Part shown: in pieces, positions 42,830 through 51,047 of the stretch
How positions within the stretch are numbered: position 1 is the first letter of the stretch
Layout of the letters: every line of letters begins with the position of its first letter
Origin: Oscillospiraceae bacterium
GTDB lineage: Bacteria > Bacillota > Clostridia > Oscillospirales > Oscillospiraceae
Direction: 5' to 3'
Assembly (NCBI GenBank): GCA_017416245.1
Contig: JAFQCX010000008.1
Coordinates: forward strand, 1 to 64,000
Length of the DNA stretch: 64,000 nucleotides
Made by a program: the position numbers and the translations under genes
The notes under the pieces: generated by a model
Databases searched by the model: none
Seen by the model: only the letters and a program-made list of their open reading frames with translations
What the model was told of the DNA's origin: nothing

Positions 42830-42979
42830 ATGTGCCGACGCAATCAGCTTTGGGGCTGTGTCCTGCTGGCATTTGGCGTAGGGGTGCTTTTCGGAACGTG
42901 GCTGGAAAGTGGCCTGTTTTGTCACTTATTCGGACTTCTTGCTCTGTTCTCCGGTTTCGCGGTTTGTCGCAGAAAATAA
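42830..42979 (+). CDS. 49-residue small membrane protein
   Basis: Product begins MCRRNQLWGCVLLAFGVGVL and ends VCRRK, with two hydrophobic stretches (about 8-22 and 28-44) between basic, Cys-containing ends: a probable two-segment hairpin membrane protein. I recall similar small CRR-type proteins in Clostridia but cannot name a family. The ribosome site is inside the terminator stem of livF, so it may be translated only from read-through RNA or be poorly expressed. Stop TAA at 42977. Confidence 0.6.
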   Translation: MCRRNQLWGCVLLAFGVGVLFGTWLESGLFCHLFGLLALFSGFAVCRRK

Positions 42980-43043
42980 GTGGTATAACCTTGTCCATAG
43001 GAGAATATGCTTTGATATCAGAAGTCCATAAGGAGTGATTTGC

Positions 43044-44543
43044 GTGGAAATGCAGTTTGATAAAATACCCATCGAGTACCTGCAAAAATTGACGGACGGT
43101 CAGCGTATGCAGGAGGAGACCCTTGAACTGCGACTGCCGGAGGGTATGCCGGATATTGGGCGTGTATTGGGCGCATGGGGGCAGGTGATCGTCCGGGGTA
43201 AGGAATGGAACGGGGATCACATGGCTGTTTCCTGCGGTGTAATGGCATGGGTGCTCTATATTCCCGAGGAGGAAGATGGTGTCCGCAGTTTAGAAGCGTG
43301 GCTGCCATTTTCTGTGAAGTGGGATCTGCCGGACGCGCCCAATGACGGCGCGATCACAACTGTGTGCCTGCTCAAGAGCGTGGACGCCAGAGGCGTATCA
43401 GCCAGAAAGCTGATGGTGCGCGCAACCCTGGAGGTGTCCGCAGACGCTTGGCTGCCTGCGAAAACGCAGATTGCTGCGGCAGGAGAATTGCCAAAGGACA
43501 TAGAACTGCTAACTGCTACGTATCCCGTAATGCTTCCACGGGAGGCAGGGGAGAAGGCATTTTTGCTGGAGGAGCAGTTGCCCGCGCCTGCAACGGGCAT
43601 AAAGCCTGAAAAGCTGCTGCATTACTGTCTGCAGCCGGAGATAGCCGATAAAAAGGTGATGGCAGGCAAGGTGGTGTTTCGGGGCAGCGCAATGCTCCAT
43701 ATGCTCTACCTGGGGGAAGATGGCAAATTGTATAGCTGCGATTATGACCTGCCATTTTCCCAGTATGGCGACCTGGAAGGGGAGTATAGCCCCGATGCCA
43801 CCGTATCCGTGCGCCTGTGCGTGACGAGCCTGGATCTGGCCCTGGATGCCGAAGGCATACTGCAATTAAAGGCAGGTATCCTGGGACAGTATTTGCTGTG
43901 CGATAGGTCAATGGTAACCGTTGCAGAGGATGCATACAGTCCCTGCAGAAAGCTTGCGCTGACCCAGGAGCAGCTGCAGCTGCCATCTGTTTTAGATCAA
44001 ACCCGGCAAGCCGTTCACGGAGAGGAGTCTGCTCAAATAGATGCGCAGCAAATCGTAGACATTGCGTTCTACCCCTCCTACGGACAGCTAAATTCTGCAG
44101 AAGGTATTGCCCAGCTGCCTCTGACAGGACAGTTTCAAACCCTTTACTACGACCCGTCGGGGGAGCTGTATAGTCTGACAACACCTTGGACAGGGGAGTG
44201 GCAGATCCCTATGGCAGCCGATGCCGTGGCGGATATTCAGGCATTTCCTGCAGGAAAGCCCCAGGCAGTTTGCACACCGGGGAATGTGTCCCTTCGCGCC
44301 GAGATTGCCGTGGACGCAACCGTATTTGCAGGTGGTGGGATCGCTATGCTTACAGGCATCGAGGCCGGAGAACTCGAAAAGCCTGACCCCAACCGCCCCA
44401 GCTTGATTCTTTGCAGAAAAGGAAACAGACGGCTGTGGGATGTGGCAAAGGAAACAGGCTCTACGGTGGAAACCATTATGCAGGCAAATGGGCTGGATGC
44501 AGAGCCGGAAAGCAGTAAGCTTTTGCTGATTCCCGTAAAATAA
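43044..44543 (+). CDS. DUF3794 and LysM domain protein (SipL-like)
   Basis: About 499 residues. DUF3794-type beta modules recur, with the recognisable ETLELRLPEGMPDIGRVLGAWGQVIVRGKEW and GKVVFRGSAMLHMLYLGEDGKLYSCDYDLPF blocks, followed by a C-terminal LysM domain (about 448-496, LILCRKGNRRLWDVAKETG...IMQANGL). This arrangement resembles SipL, which in Clostridioides binds the spore-coat ATPase SpoIVA through its LysM domain. GTG 43044 is preferred, 8 nt from AAGGAG; an upstream GTG at 43035 would overlap that SD. A spore-coat role is inferred from the family. Confidence 0.85.
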   Translation: MEMQFDKIPIEYLQKLTDGQRMQEETLELRLPEGMPDIGRVLGAWGQVIVRGKEWNGDHMAVSCGVMAWVLYIPEEEDGVRSLEAWLPFSVKWDLPDAPNDGAITTVCLLKSVDARGVSARKLMVRATLEVSADAWLPAKTQIAAAGELPKDIELLTATYPVMLPREAGEKAFLLEEQLPAPATGIKPEKLLHYCLQPEIADKKVMAGKVVFRGSAMLHMLYLGEDGKLYSCDYDLPFSQYGDLEGEYSPDATVSVRLCVTSLDLALDAEGILQLKAGILGQYLLCDRSMVTVAEDAYSPCRKLALTQEQLQLPSVLDQTRQAVHGEESAQIDAQQIVDIAFYPSYGQLNSAEGIAQLPLTGQFQTLYYDPSGELYSLTTPWTGEWQIPMAADAVADIQAFPAGKPQAVCTPGNVSLRAEIAVDATVFAGGGIAMLTGIEAGELEKPDPNRPSLILCRKGNRRLWDVAKETGSTVETIMQANGLDAEPESSKLLLIPVK

Positions 44544-44545
44544 AA

Positions 44546-44586
44546 AACCGCCGTTGTGTGGGAGAGCACAACAGCGGGTGGCGGTT
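44546..44586 (+). other. Hairpin after the DUF3794 gene
   Basis: Two-part stem AACCGCC/GGCGGTT and GTTGTG/CACAAC with an asymmetric bulge and 8-nt loop, just after the stop codon; no T run. Could slow decay or be part of the short RNA ending at 44680. Confidence 0.45.
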
Positions 44587-44623
44587 GTCGCATTCGGGGA
44601 GAATGTCCGCCTGCATATAGATT

Positions 44624-44680
44624 AGCGCAGAGCTTTTTGGGATTCAAGGGAATCCTGTCGAAGAGCTCTGCGCTTTTGTT
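44624..44680 (+). terminator. Long terminator-like hairpin
   Basis: Outer 11-bp stem AGCGCAGAGCT/AGCTCTGCGCT, inner GGGATTC/GAATCC, followed by TTTTGTT. Ends the DUF3794 transcript or a small RNA of about 130 nt. Confidence 0.7.
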
Positions 44681-44694
44681 CACAGAAAATTTTC

Positions 44695-44723
44695 TTGATT
44701 TATATAGGGGGATATTGTAAAAT
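44695..44723 (+). promoter_or_regulatory. Promoter of the YesL-like gene
   Basis: TTGATT (44695-44700), 17-bp spacer, TAAAAT (44718-44723), 33 bp before the ATG. Confidence 0.7.
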
Positions 44724-44755
44724 ATAGGCATAATTGTGTAAATTGGGAGAGAGTT

Positions 44756-45400
44756 ATGAGCAAGTGGTTTGATATTGATAGCCCTATTATGGTGGCGCTG
44801 TCCCGTTTGGCGGATATGTTCTTTTTAAGCGTACTGTGGCTGGTATGCTGCCTGCCGATCATTACCATCGGCCCGTCTACCGCGGCAATGTACTATGTGG
44901 CGCTGAAATGGGCAAGAAAAGAGGATGTGAAACTTTCCACAGCCTTCTTTGATGCCTTCAAGAAGAACTTCAAGCAGGGCGTTGCGCTGAATTTGATTTT
45001 CCTTGTGGTAGGCACCGTCTTGGCGCTGGACTATATCATTATGTCTGCGCAGGAGGGCACATACGGCACCATCAGCAGCGTTTGTTTTTTTGTGATGGGT
45101 ATGTGGCTGATGGCCATTATGTTTTATGCCTATCCTCTGCAGGCGCAGTTCTATAACACCGTTCGTCAAACCCTGATCAACGCAGCGCAGCTGGCTGTGA
45201 CGAAATTCCCGGTTACGATTGCTGTGTTTGTGATCAACCTGCTTCCTTTAATTGTTGGATTTATATCCCTGCCTTTGTTGATCAGAACCATACCCCTTTG
45301 GCTATTGCTGGCGCCCGGTGCAGCTGCCTGCGTCAACGCAAAGATGTTTGCCAAAATGTTTGATAAGTTTATAAAAGAAGCAACAGAGAAAACCGAATAA
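44756..45400 (+). CDS. YesL/DUF624 family membrane protein
   Basis: 214 residues with about five membrane segments. MVALSRLADMFFLSVLWLVCCLPIITIGPSTAAMYYVALKWAR is the YesL/DUF624 signature. Family members are almost always next to carbohydrate ABC importers and YesMN-type regulators, but their role is unknown. GGGAGAGAG precedes the ATG. It opens the 19-kb carbohydrate-type locus and has its own promoter and terminator. Confidence 0.88.
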   Translation: MSKWFDIDSPIMVALSRLADMFFLSVLWLVCCLPIITIGPSTAAMYYVALKWARKEDVKLSTAFFDAFKKNFKQGVALNLIFLVVGTVLALDYIIMSAQEGTYGTISSVCFFVMGMWLMAIMFYAYPLQAQFYNTVRQTLINAAQLAVTKFPVTIAVFVINLLPLIVGFISLPLLIRTIPLWLLLAPGAAACVNAKMFAKMFDKFIKEATEKTE

Positions 45401-45401
45401 C

Positions 45402-45435
45402 AAAAAAGGGCGTACTTTACGGTAACGCCCTTTTT
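45402..45435 (+). terminator. Terminator after the YesL-like gene
   Basis: Stem AAAAAGGGCGT and matching ACGCCCTTTTT around a loop of about 11 nt, ending in a T run; the SD of the ABC gene (AGGAGGAG) follows about 25 bp later. Confidence 0.75.
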
Positions 45436-45470
45436 GCCGTTGAATAGCCACACACTAAGGAGGAGATCGT

Positions 45471-47453
45471 ATGATGCCAATGCACGGAAAAATGCCGCCT
45501 AACTATCAGCGTCCGGCTGCCCCGAAATCCATAAAAGACCTGCCGCGGTACCTGTCGGAGCTGTTGGGCGGATTCTTTAAGCGATTCTTTTACATTTTGA
45601 AGCTGGTGTGGAATACCGGCCACTGGATTCCTGTTTTGCTGACCTTTGTAGCGCTTTTTAAGGGTGTCACGCCTGTAGTAGGCTCTCTGATTTCCAGAAG
45701 CATTCTCAACGGCTTGCAGGATGTGATCGCAGCGGGCGGTTTGTCCGAGAGCGCTTTCTGGACCTCCAACGTGCTTTACTTGCTGATCGCCTTGTTTGCC
45801 TACCGCCTGCTGATCCAGGTGGTGAATAATGTAAGCAACGCTCTAAACCGTATTGCCGGCGAGAAAGTGGTCATGGAAGTAAAACGGCAGATCATGGAAA
45901 AGTCCAAGGAGGTGGACCTGGCATCCTTTGATAACCCTGCCTTTTACGAAAAAATGGAAAATGCCAACCGGGAAGCCGGCCATAGACCCCTGAACATCCT
46001 CACCCAAACCCTGGGCATTATCAGCTCCGTGATTGAGCTGACAAGCTTTCTTGTTGTATTGCTTTCCGCGCCGGGCTTGTCCTGGATGACCTTTGTGCTG
46101 TTGCTGGTGTCCATTCCCTCTGCGGTGATCAATTTTGTCTACCGCAGAAAGAACTTCCAATATATGCGCTTCAGCTCCAAAGAACGCCGCCAAATGAATT
46201 ATTTTTCCAGTATTCTGGTGGACAAGGACCTGATCAAAGAGATCCGTCTGTACGATTTGGCAGACAGCTTTATCGGCAGATTCTTTGTGGCATTTAAGGC
46301 CTACTACAAGGGTATGCGAAAGCTGATCGTCAGCGAAAGCGCGTGGCATATTTTCTTCGGCGTGCTGACGGGCATTACCAATTTGATCTTCTACATCATC
46401 ATTGCAAGACAGGTGTTTGTAGGTCAGATCCAAATCGGTGACTACACGCTCTACACCGGCGCGATCGGCTCTGTAGCGACCTGTGTCAGCACCTTGATCG
46501 CATCTACTGGTACTGTATATGAGGGAACCCTGTTTATCGATAACCTGATCTCCTTCCTGCGGGAAAAGCAACACATCGTTCCCGAAAAGCTGCCTGCAGA
46601 GCAGGTATCCCACGGAACAGAGCATACAGTGGAATTTGTGGACGTGAGTTTCCGCTATCCCGGCACGCAGCGGGATGTTTTGAAGAACATCAGCTTTACC
46701 ATTCGCCCCGGTGAAACCCTGGCGCTGGTAGGCTTGAACGGCGCAGGTAAAACCACGCTGATCAAGCTGCTGACCCGCCTTTATGATCCCACCGGCGGAA
46801 AGATCCTTCTGGATGGCAAGGATTTGCGGGAGTACGATGTGAAGAGCCTCTACAAAACCTTTGGCATTATTTTCCAGGACTTTGGTAAGTATGCCTTGAG
46901 CGTCCAGGAAAATATCCGCCTTGGCAATATTCACCGCGAGGCAGACCTGGATGTGGTAAAGGACGCATCCAGGCAAAGCTCTGCAAACGAGTACATCGAA
47001 AAACTGCCTATGGCATATGATACGCCCCTTATGCGCATTTTTGAACGGGACGGTCTGGAGCTGTCCATTGGACAGTGGCAGAAGCTGGCGATCGCCCGGG
47101 CGTTTTATGCAGATTCCGACATTATGATTCTGGACGAGCCTACCGCATCCCTGGATCCCATAGCCGAGCAGGAGATATTCAATCAGTTTGACCGGCTGCG
47201 GGATAACAAGACCACCGTGTTTGTGTCCCACCGTTTGTCCAGCGCAACGATCGCCGACCAGATCATCGTCATTGAGGATGGTTGCCTGATCGAAAAGGGT
47301 AACCATCAGGAGCTGATGGCGCGACAGGGGAAATACCACAACCTGTTTACCACCCAGTCGAAGCGGTACATAACGGAGGAGCCTGCCAAACGGCCCGAAA
47401 AACCCCGTCCCGGAATGCAATTGCAAGGAGATTATGGCATAGGAGCCCCATAA
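45471..47453 (+). CDS. ABC exporter, fused membrane and ATPase domains
   Basis: 660-residue half-transporter of the exporter type. An N-terminal Pro-rich cytosolic tail leads to about six membrane segments (about 40-340) and an ATPase domain with Walker A GLNGAGKTT, Walker B DIMILDEPTASLDP and H-loop FVSHRLSS. The signature is LSIGQWQ rather than LSGGQ, a variant seen in a subset of Firmicutes exporters. C-terminal tail is Pro/Arg-rich. It presumably works as a homodimer; the cargo is unknown. Its place beside the sugar locus may mean export of a glycan precursor, peptide or drug. Confidence 0.9.
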   Translation: MMPMHGKMPPNYQRPAAPKSIKDLPRYLSELLGGFFKRFFYILKLVWNTGHWIPVLLTFVALFKGVTPVVGSLISRSILNGLQDVIAAGGLSESAFWTSNVLYLLIALFAYRLLIQVVNNVSNALNRIAGEKVVMEVKRQIMEKSKEVDLASFDNPAFYEKMENANREAGHRPLNILTQTLGIISSVIELTSFLVVLLSAPGLSWMTFVLLLVSIPSAVINFVYRRKNFQYMRFSSKERRQMNYFSSILVDKDLIKEIRLYDLADSFIGRFFVAFKAYYKGMRKLIVSESAWHIFFGVLTGITNLIFYIIIARQVFVGQIQIGDYTLYTGAIGSVATCVSTLIASTGTVYEGTLFIDNLISFLREKQHIVPEKLPAEQVSHGTEHTVEFVDVSFRYPGTQRDVLKNISFTIRPGETLALVGLNGAGKTTLIKLLTRLYDPTGGKILLDGKDLREYDVKSLYKTFGIIFQDFGKYALSVQENIRLGNIHREADLDVVKDASRQSSANEYIEKLPMAYDTPLMRIFERDGLELSIGQWQKLAIARAFYADSDIMILDEPTASLDPIAEQEIFNQFDRLRDNKTTVFVSHRLSSATIADQIIVIEDGCLIEKGNHQELMARQGKYHNLFTTQSKRYITEEPAKRPEKPRPGMQLQGDYGIGAP

Positions 47454-47554
47454 TGTTTTAAAAGCATACAAAGATTTGTGCAATTTGACGATAAAAAATC
47501 ACCGAGATTCGCAAAAAAAAGTTCATAAATTAAAAAAAAGTGAAGAGAGTAACC

Positions 47555-47583
47555 TTGTATTTTTTTGCTTTTTGCCGTATAAT
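47555..47583 (+). promoter_or_regulatory. Promoter of the two-component/ABC operon
   Basis: TTGTAT (47555-47560), 17-bp spacer, TATAAT (47578-47583), about 100 bp before the response-regulator GTG. The 47454-47550 stretch is very A/T-rich and holds no gene. Confidence 0.7.
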
Positions 47584-47685
47584 TTATGTGTATACTTGTG
47601 CGTATTATGAGCAGGTGCAAAATAGACAAATCGCAGATTGCCGGCTAACACAGTTTAGCCCCCAAAAGATAGACGAGGTGAAACG

Positions 47686-49224
47686 GTGTTTAAGCTTGTA
47701 ATTGTTGAAGACGAAGACCATATCAGACACAGCCTGGAATGCTTTATTCCCTGGGAAGATATTGGGTTTCAAGTGGTTAACACCTTTAGCGATGGCTCTG
47801 ATGCTTTGGCGTATCTGCGGGACAATCCCTGCGATGCTGTTCTGACGGATATTCTGATGAGCAGAATGAGCGGACTGGATATGATCGCAGAGCTTCACCA
47901 GCTGCAGCCGCAAATAAAAGTGGTCATACTCAGCGGCCATAGCGATTTTGCCTATGCGCGGCAGGCGATTGAGTATCAGGTAACACACTACCTGGTAAAG
48001 CCTGTGGATGAAGATGAGCTGATGGATGTTTTCAAGAGCATCAAGGAGCAATTAGACAGCGAACACGCAGCCGGGGATGCATCGCAGGAGCAGGAGCTGA
48101 AGCAGATGCTCCAAAAGAGTTTCTTCCGGGATCTGCTGTCCGGCTACGTAACATCAGAAAAAGAGTTTGGCGTATATGCAAAGCTCTTGAATCTGGAACA
48201 GATGAACATAGATGCCCAACTGCACGCCTACGAAATAAAAGCAGGTGACTGCGCCAGGGATGATGCAGCGTGTAACAGTATTTCTGCAGAGGATATTTGC
48301 AAAAAGCATTTGTCAGATTCGATGCTAAATGCAGGATGGTTCTTTACCGAAGAAAAGACAGACCTTTGGCGTGTGGTGTTTTTCAGCACGCAAAGTGAAA
48401 GCCTTCGCAAAAACTGTAACAGTTGTATGCAGGCGCTGATTGGAGAGCTAAACAAGGCAATGGCCTGCGAGTATACCTTCCGACTGACCCATAGCGTTGC
48501 CCGTATAGGCGACCTGTTGGGAGCAACACCGCAGAATACTGCAACCGCTGCAGAGCAGCAGGCAGACGAAAATCTGTGTCAGTCGGTGGTATCCGATTAC
48601 AAGCTGCTGATCATGGAACTTGACTTGGGTAGCAAGGAAACCCTGTTACATATTATCAATCAGATGCTCTATGACCTGCGGGACTACGCTATTGAGGACG
48701 TGCGCTTCGTTTTGAAGAATCTGTATTCCGTAATTGAACTGAACTACAAGAAGCGGAAAATCAACGTCTGGGATGTGACAAACGGAAAGTTCAACTTCAA
48801 CCACCTGTATGAAGCCGATGATCTGAAGAGCATATCTGCCTGTCTGCGGGAGGACTTTAGTTACCTGTGTGACGGCTTAAAGAGCAGAACTTACAAAAGC
48901 GAGCATAATGTTGTGGAACGGATCGTCCAGTATTTGAATGAGCATTTGAATGAGGACATCGGCCACGATGCCCTTGCCGCGAAATACAGGATGCACCCCG
49001 GCTACCTGAGCCGCCTGTTTAAGCAAGAGATGGGGGAGACCATTTCTGAGTATCTGTTGCGGATCCGAATTGAGAGGGCTGCTCAGCTAATGAAGGAAGG
49101 CCACTATAAGATCGGTGAGATATCCACAATGGTTGGCTACAGTGCATCCTCCTACTTCTCCATTATGTTTAAGAAATACACGGGCTACTCTCCCAGAGAG
49201 TACTGCCAAAAGGTGTCGCTGTAA
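47686..49224 (+). CDS. AraC-type response regulator (YesN family)
   Basis: 512 residues. Receiver domain 1-120 with acidic pair VEDED, phospho-acceptor Asp55 (AVLTDILMSRMSG) and conserved KPVDEDEL; a middle region of about 270 residues with no clear family; and a C-terminal AraC double helix-turn-helix (about 410-510; YRMHPGYLSRLFKQEMGETISEYLLRIRIERAAQLM). Start is GTG 47686 with GAGGTGA upstream. It overlaps the kinase gene by 1 nt (TAATG). It likely activates the following carbohydrate-uptake genes. Confidence 0.94.
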   Translation: MFKLVIVEDEDHIRHSLECFIPWEDIGFQVVNTFSDGSDALAYLRDNPCDAVLTDILMSRMSGLDMIAELHQLQPQIKVVILSGHSDFAYARQAIEYQVTHYLVKPVDEDELMDVFKSIKEQLDSEHAAGDASQEQELKQMLQKSFFRDLLSGYVTSEKEFGVYAKLLNLEQMNIDAQLHAYEIKAGDCARDDAACNSISAEDICKKHLSDSMLNAGWFFTEEKTDLWRVVFFSTQSESLRKNCNSCMQALIGELNKAMACEYTFRLTHSVARIGDLLGATPQNTATAAEQQADENLCQSVVSDYKLLIMELDLGSKETLLHIINQMLYDLRDYAIEDVRFVLKNLYSVIELNYKKRKINVWDVTNGKFNFNHLYEADDLKSISACLREDFSYLCDGLKSRTYKSEHNVVERIVQYLNEHLNEDIGHDALAAKYRMHPGYLSRLFKQEMGETISEYLLRIRIERAAQLMKEGHYKIGEISTMVGYSASSYFSIMFKKYTGYSPREYCQKVSL

Positions 49225-51032
49225 TGGATAGAAGAAAAACGGCTTGGCCGTACATCAAAGGCTACAAGTTTAATAGCCTGTTACTGAAAAACTTTGCTTA
49301 TGTATTCATCCTCGTTACCCTGCCGTTGCTGGTAGTGCTGAGTCTTAACTTCAAGAATTTCTCTGAAGTGGTAGACAAGCGCGTTATGGATACAAACGAG
49401 GAGCTGCTGCAAAAAAATGCGGTGGTAACAGATAACGCCATGGACGGCCTGCTTGATATGCTGAACGTTATGACACAGCTGAATCAAGTCAGAGATGTGG
49501 TGCAGATGGAAACCATTGATGCTGACTACTATGACGCCGTCACAAAAGCAGTGATCCCGGTGGAATCTCACACTACCTCCAACAACCTGATAAAAGCATC
49601 GTACATTTATTCTGATATAAATGAAATGCTGATCAGCGATAACGTGGCAATGCCTGTCGACCGTGTGCTGAACAGAGGAAAATGGTACGACATACATAAA
49701 AATGACCCCATGTACTATCCGTACATTTTGGTCAATGATATCAATAGCGTATTTGTCTGCCAGCCTATATGGTCGGCAAAGGGAAAATGCGCAGGTCTGT
49801 TTGTGCTGGATGTTGATTTGCAAAGGCTGCACAGCGTTCTGGGCAATCAGAAGAACAATCATGAAGGCCTGTTCTTTATTGTGGACGCAAACGGTCAGAC
49901 CATATACTGCAACGAAGAAAGCTATGCCGATTGGGACTTGGGCAAAAAGAACGAGTACCAGAAGGATATTGCGGGTGTGCAGGCGGGAACCACGAAGATC
50001 ATTGCAGACCACGGTAACCGTATCGTGTCTATAATGGAGTCCACCCATAAAAGCTGGCGCTATGCCTTCGTGACACAGAAGCCCGATTACGAAGAGGAAG
50101 CCGGCGTAGTGCAAAACTTCCTGATATCCTCTGTTTCCATAGGCGTTGTTACCAGCCTTATTGTGGCATATCTGATCACAATGCTGACCTACCGACCCAT
50201 TCGGAAGATCATGAACGTGATCAATAACCCCAAGCTTCATTGGAATGAGAAGGAAGCCACTAAACAGTCCAACGAGCTGCTGTATATCACCAGTAATATT
50301 ATGGCGGATATGCAGAAGGATGAGGAAGTCTCGGAGGAAACCTCGCAGGAGCTGGAGGAGAGGATCCGCGCGCTGCGGCAAGCCCAGTTCAGAGCCCTGC
50401 AGTTCCAGATCGACCCCCACTTTTTGTACAACACACTGGAAACGATCAAGTGGAGCGCCGTTGAGGAGATGGGGTTGGGCAATAAGGTCAGCAAAATGCT
50501 GACGAAGGTTGCAAGGCTCTACCGATTCGGGCTTGAAAACGATGATGTGATCATCACATTAAAGGAAGAGCTGGATTTTCTGAAGCTCTATATTGAGATC
50601 CTGCAGATCCGCTTTGGCGATTCGATCAAATTCCACTGGCAGATCGACGAAAGCCTTTATGATAGCACCATCATAAAGATGTGCTTGCAGCCAATTGTTG
50701 AAAATGCGATCCAACACGGTCTGAGACCGAAGAATTACTTAGGCAACATTACCATTTCTGCCACTTGTGAAGATGAATGTCTGCATATATGTGTTGAGAA
50801 CGACGGACAGGTTATGAGCCAGGAAGAAATGGATAAGTTGAACAATAAACTGAAAACAGGCGCAGGCTTTGAAGAAAGCAAAGTGGGTCTGCGGAATGTA
50901 AACGAGCGAATCAAGTTAATTTATGGAGGAAAATACGGCGTGAGCGTATGCCACGGGCAGGGAAGTGAAGACCTGCCGGAAGAAGCAAATGTTCGTGTTG
51001 TGTTGACCTTTCCGTGCAGAAATATTAATTAG
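49224..51032 (+). CDS. Sensor histidine kinase (YesM family)
   Basis: 602 residues. Membrane segments at about 20-41 and 293-318 flank an outer dCACHE-like sensor of about 250 residues; a HAMP-like linker and coiled coil (EETSQELEERIRALRQAQ) lead to the His_kinase domain with FQIDPHFLYNTLETIKW (phospho-His) and an ATPase domain with IVENAIQHGLRP and a glycine-rich KVGLRNVNERI. Partner of the preceding regulator. Its SD-bearing stop overlaps the ribosome site of the next gene. Confidence 0.94.
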   Translation: MDRRKTAWPYIKGYKFNSLLLKNFAYVFILVTLPLLVVLSLNFKNFSEVVDKRVMDTNEELLQKNAVVTDNAMDGLLDMLNVMTQLNQVRDVVQMETIDADYYDAVTKAVIPVESHTTSNNLIKASYIYSDINEMLISDNVAMPVDRVLNRGKWYDIHKNDPMYYPYILVNDINSVFVCQPIWSAKGKCAGLFVLDVDLQRLHSVLGNQKNNHEGLFFIVDANGQTIYCNEESYADWDLGKKNEYQKDIAGVQAGTTKIIADHGNRIVSIMESTHKSWRYAFVTQKPDYEEEAGVVQNFLISSVSIGVVTSLIVAYLITMLTYRPIRKIMNVINNPKLHWNEKEATKQSNELLYITSNIMADMQKDEEVSEETSQELEERIRALRQAQFRALQFQIDPHFLYNTLETIKWSAVEEMGLGNKVSKMLTKVARLYRFGLENDDVIITLKEELDFLKLYIEILQIRFGDSIKFHWQIDESLYDSTIIKMCLQPIVENAIQHGLRPKNYLGNITISATCEDECLHICVENDGQVMSQEEMDKLNNKLKTGAGFEESKVGLRNVNERIKLIYGGKYGVSVCHGQGSEDLPEEANVRVVLTFPCRNIN

Positions 51033-51047
51033 GAGTGAAGTAACGAA

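Noticed and set aside
45843..47483. 546-residue minus-strand open frame opposite the ABC exporter
   Set aside because: The plus strand encodes a complete ABC transporter with Walker motifs; the reverse frame has no SD or domain.
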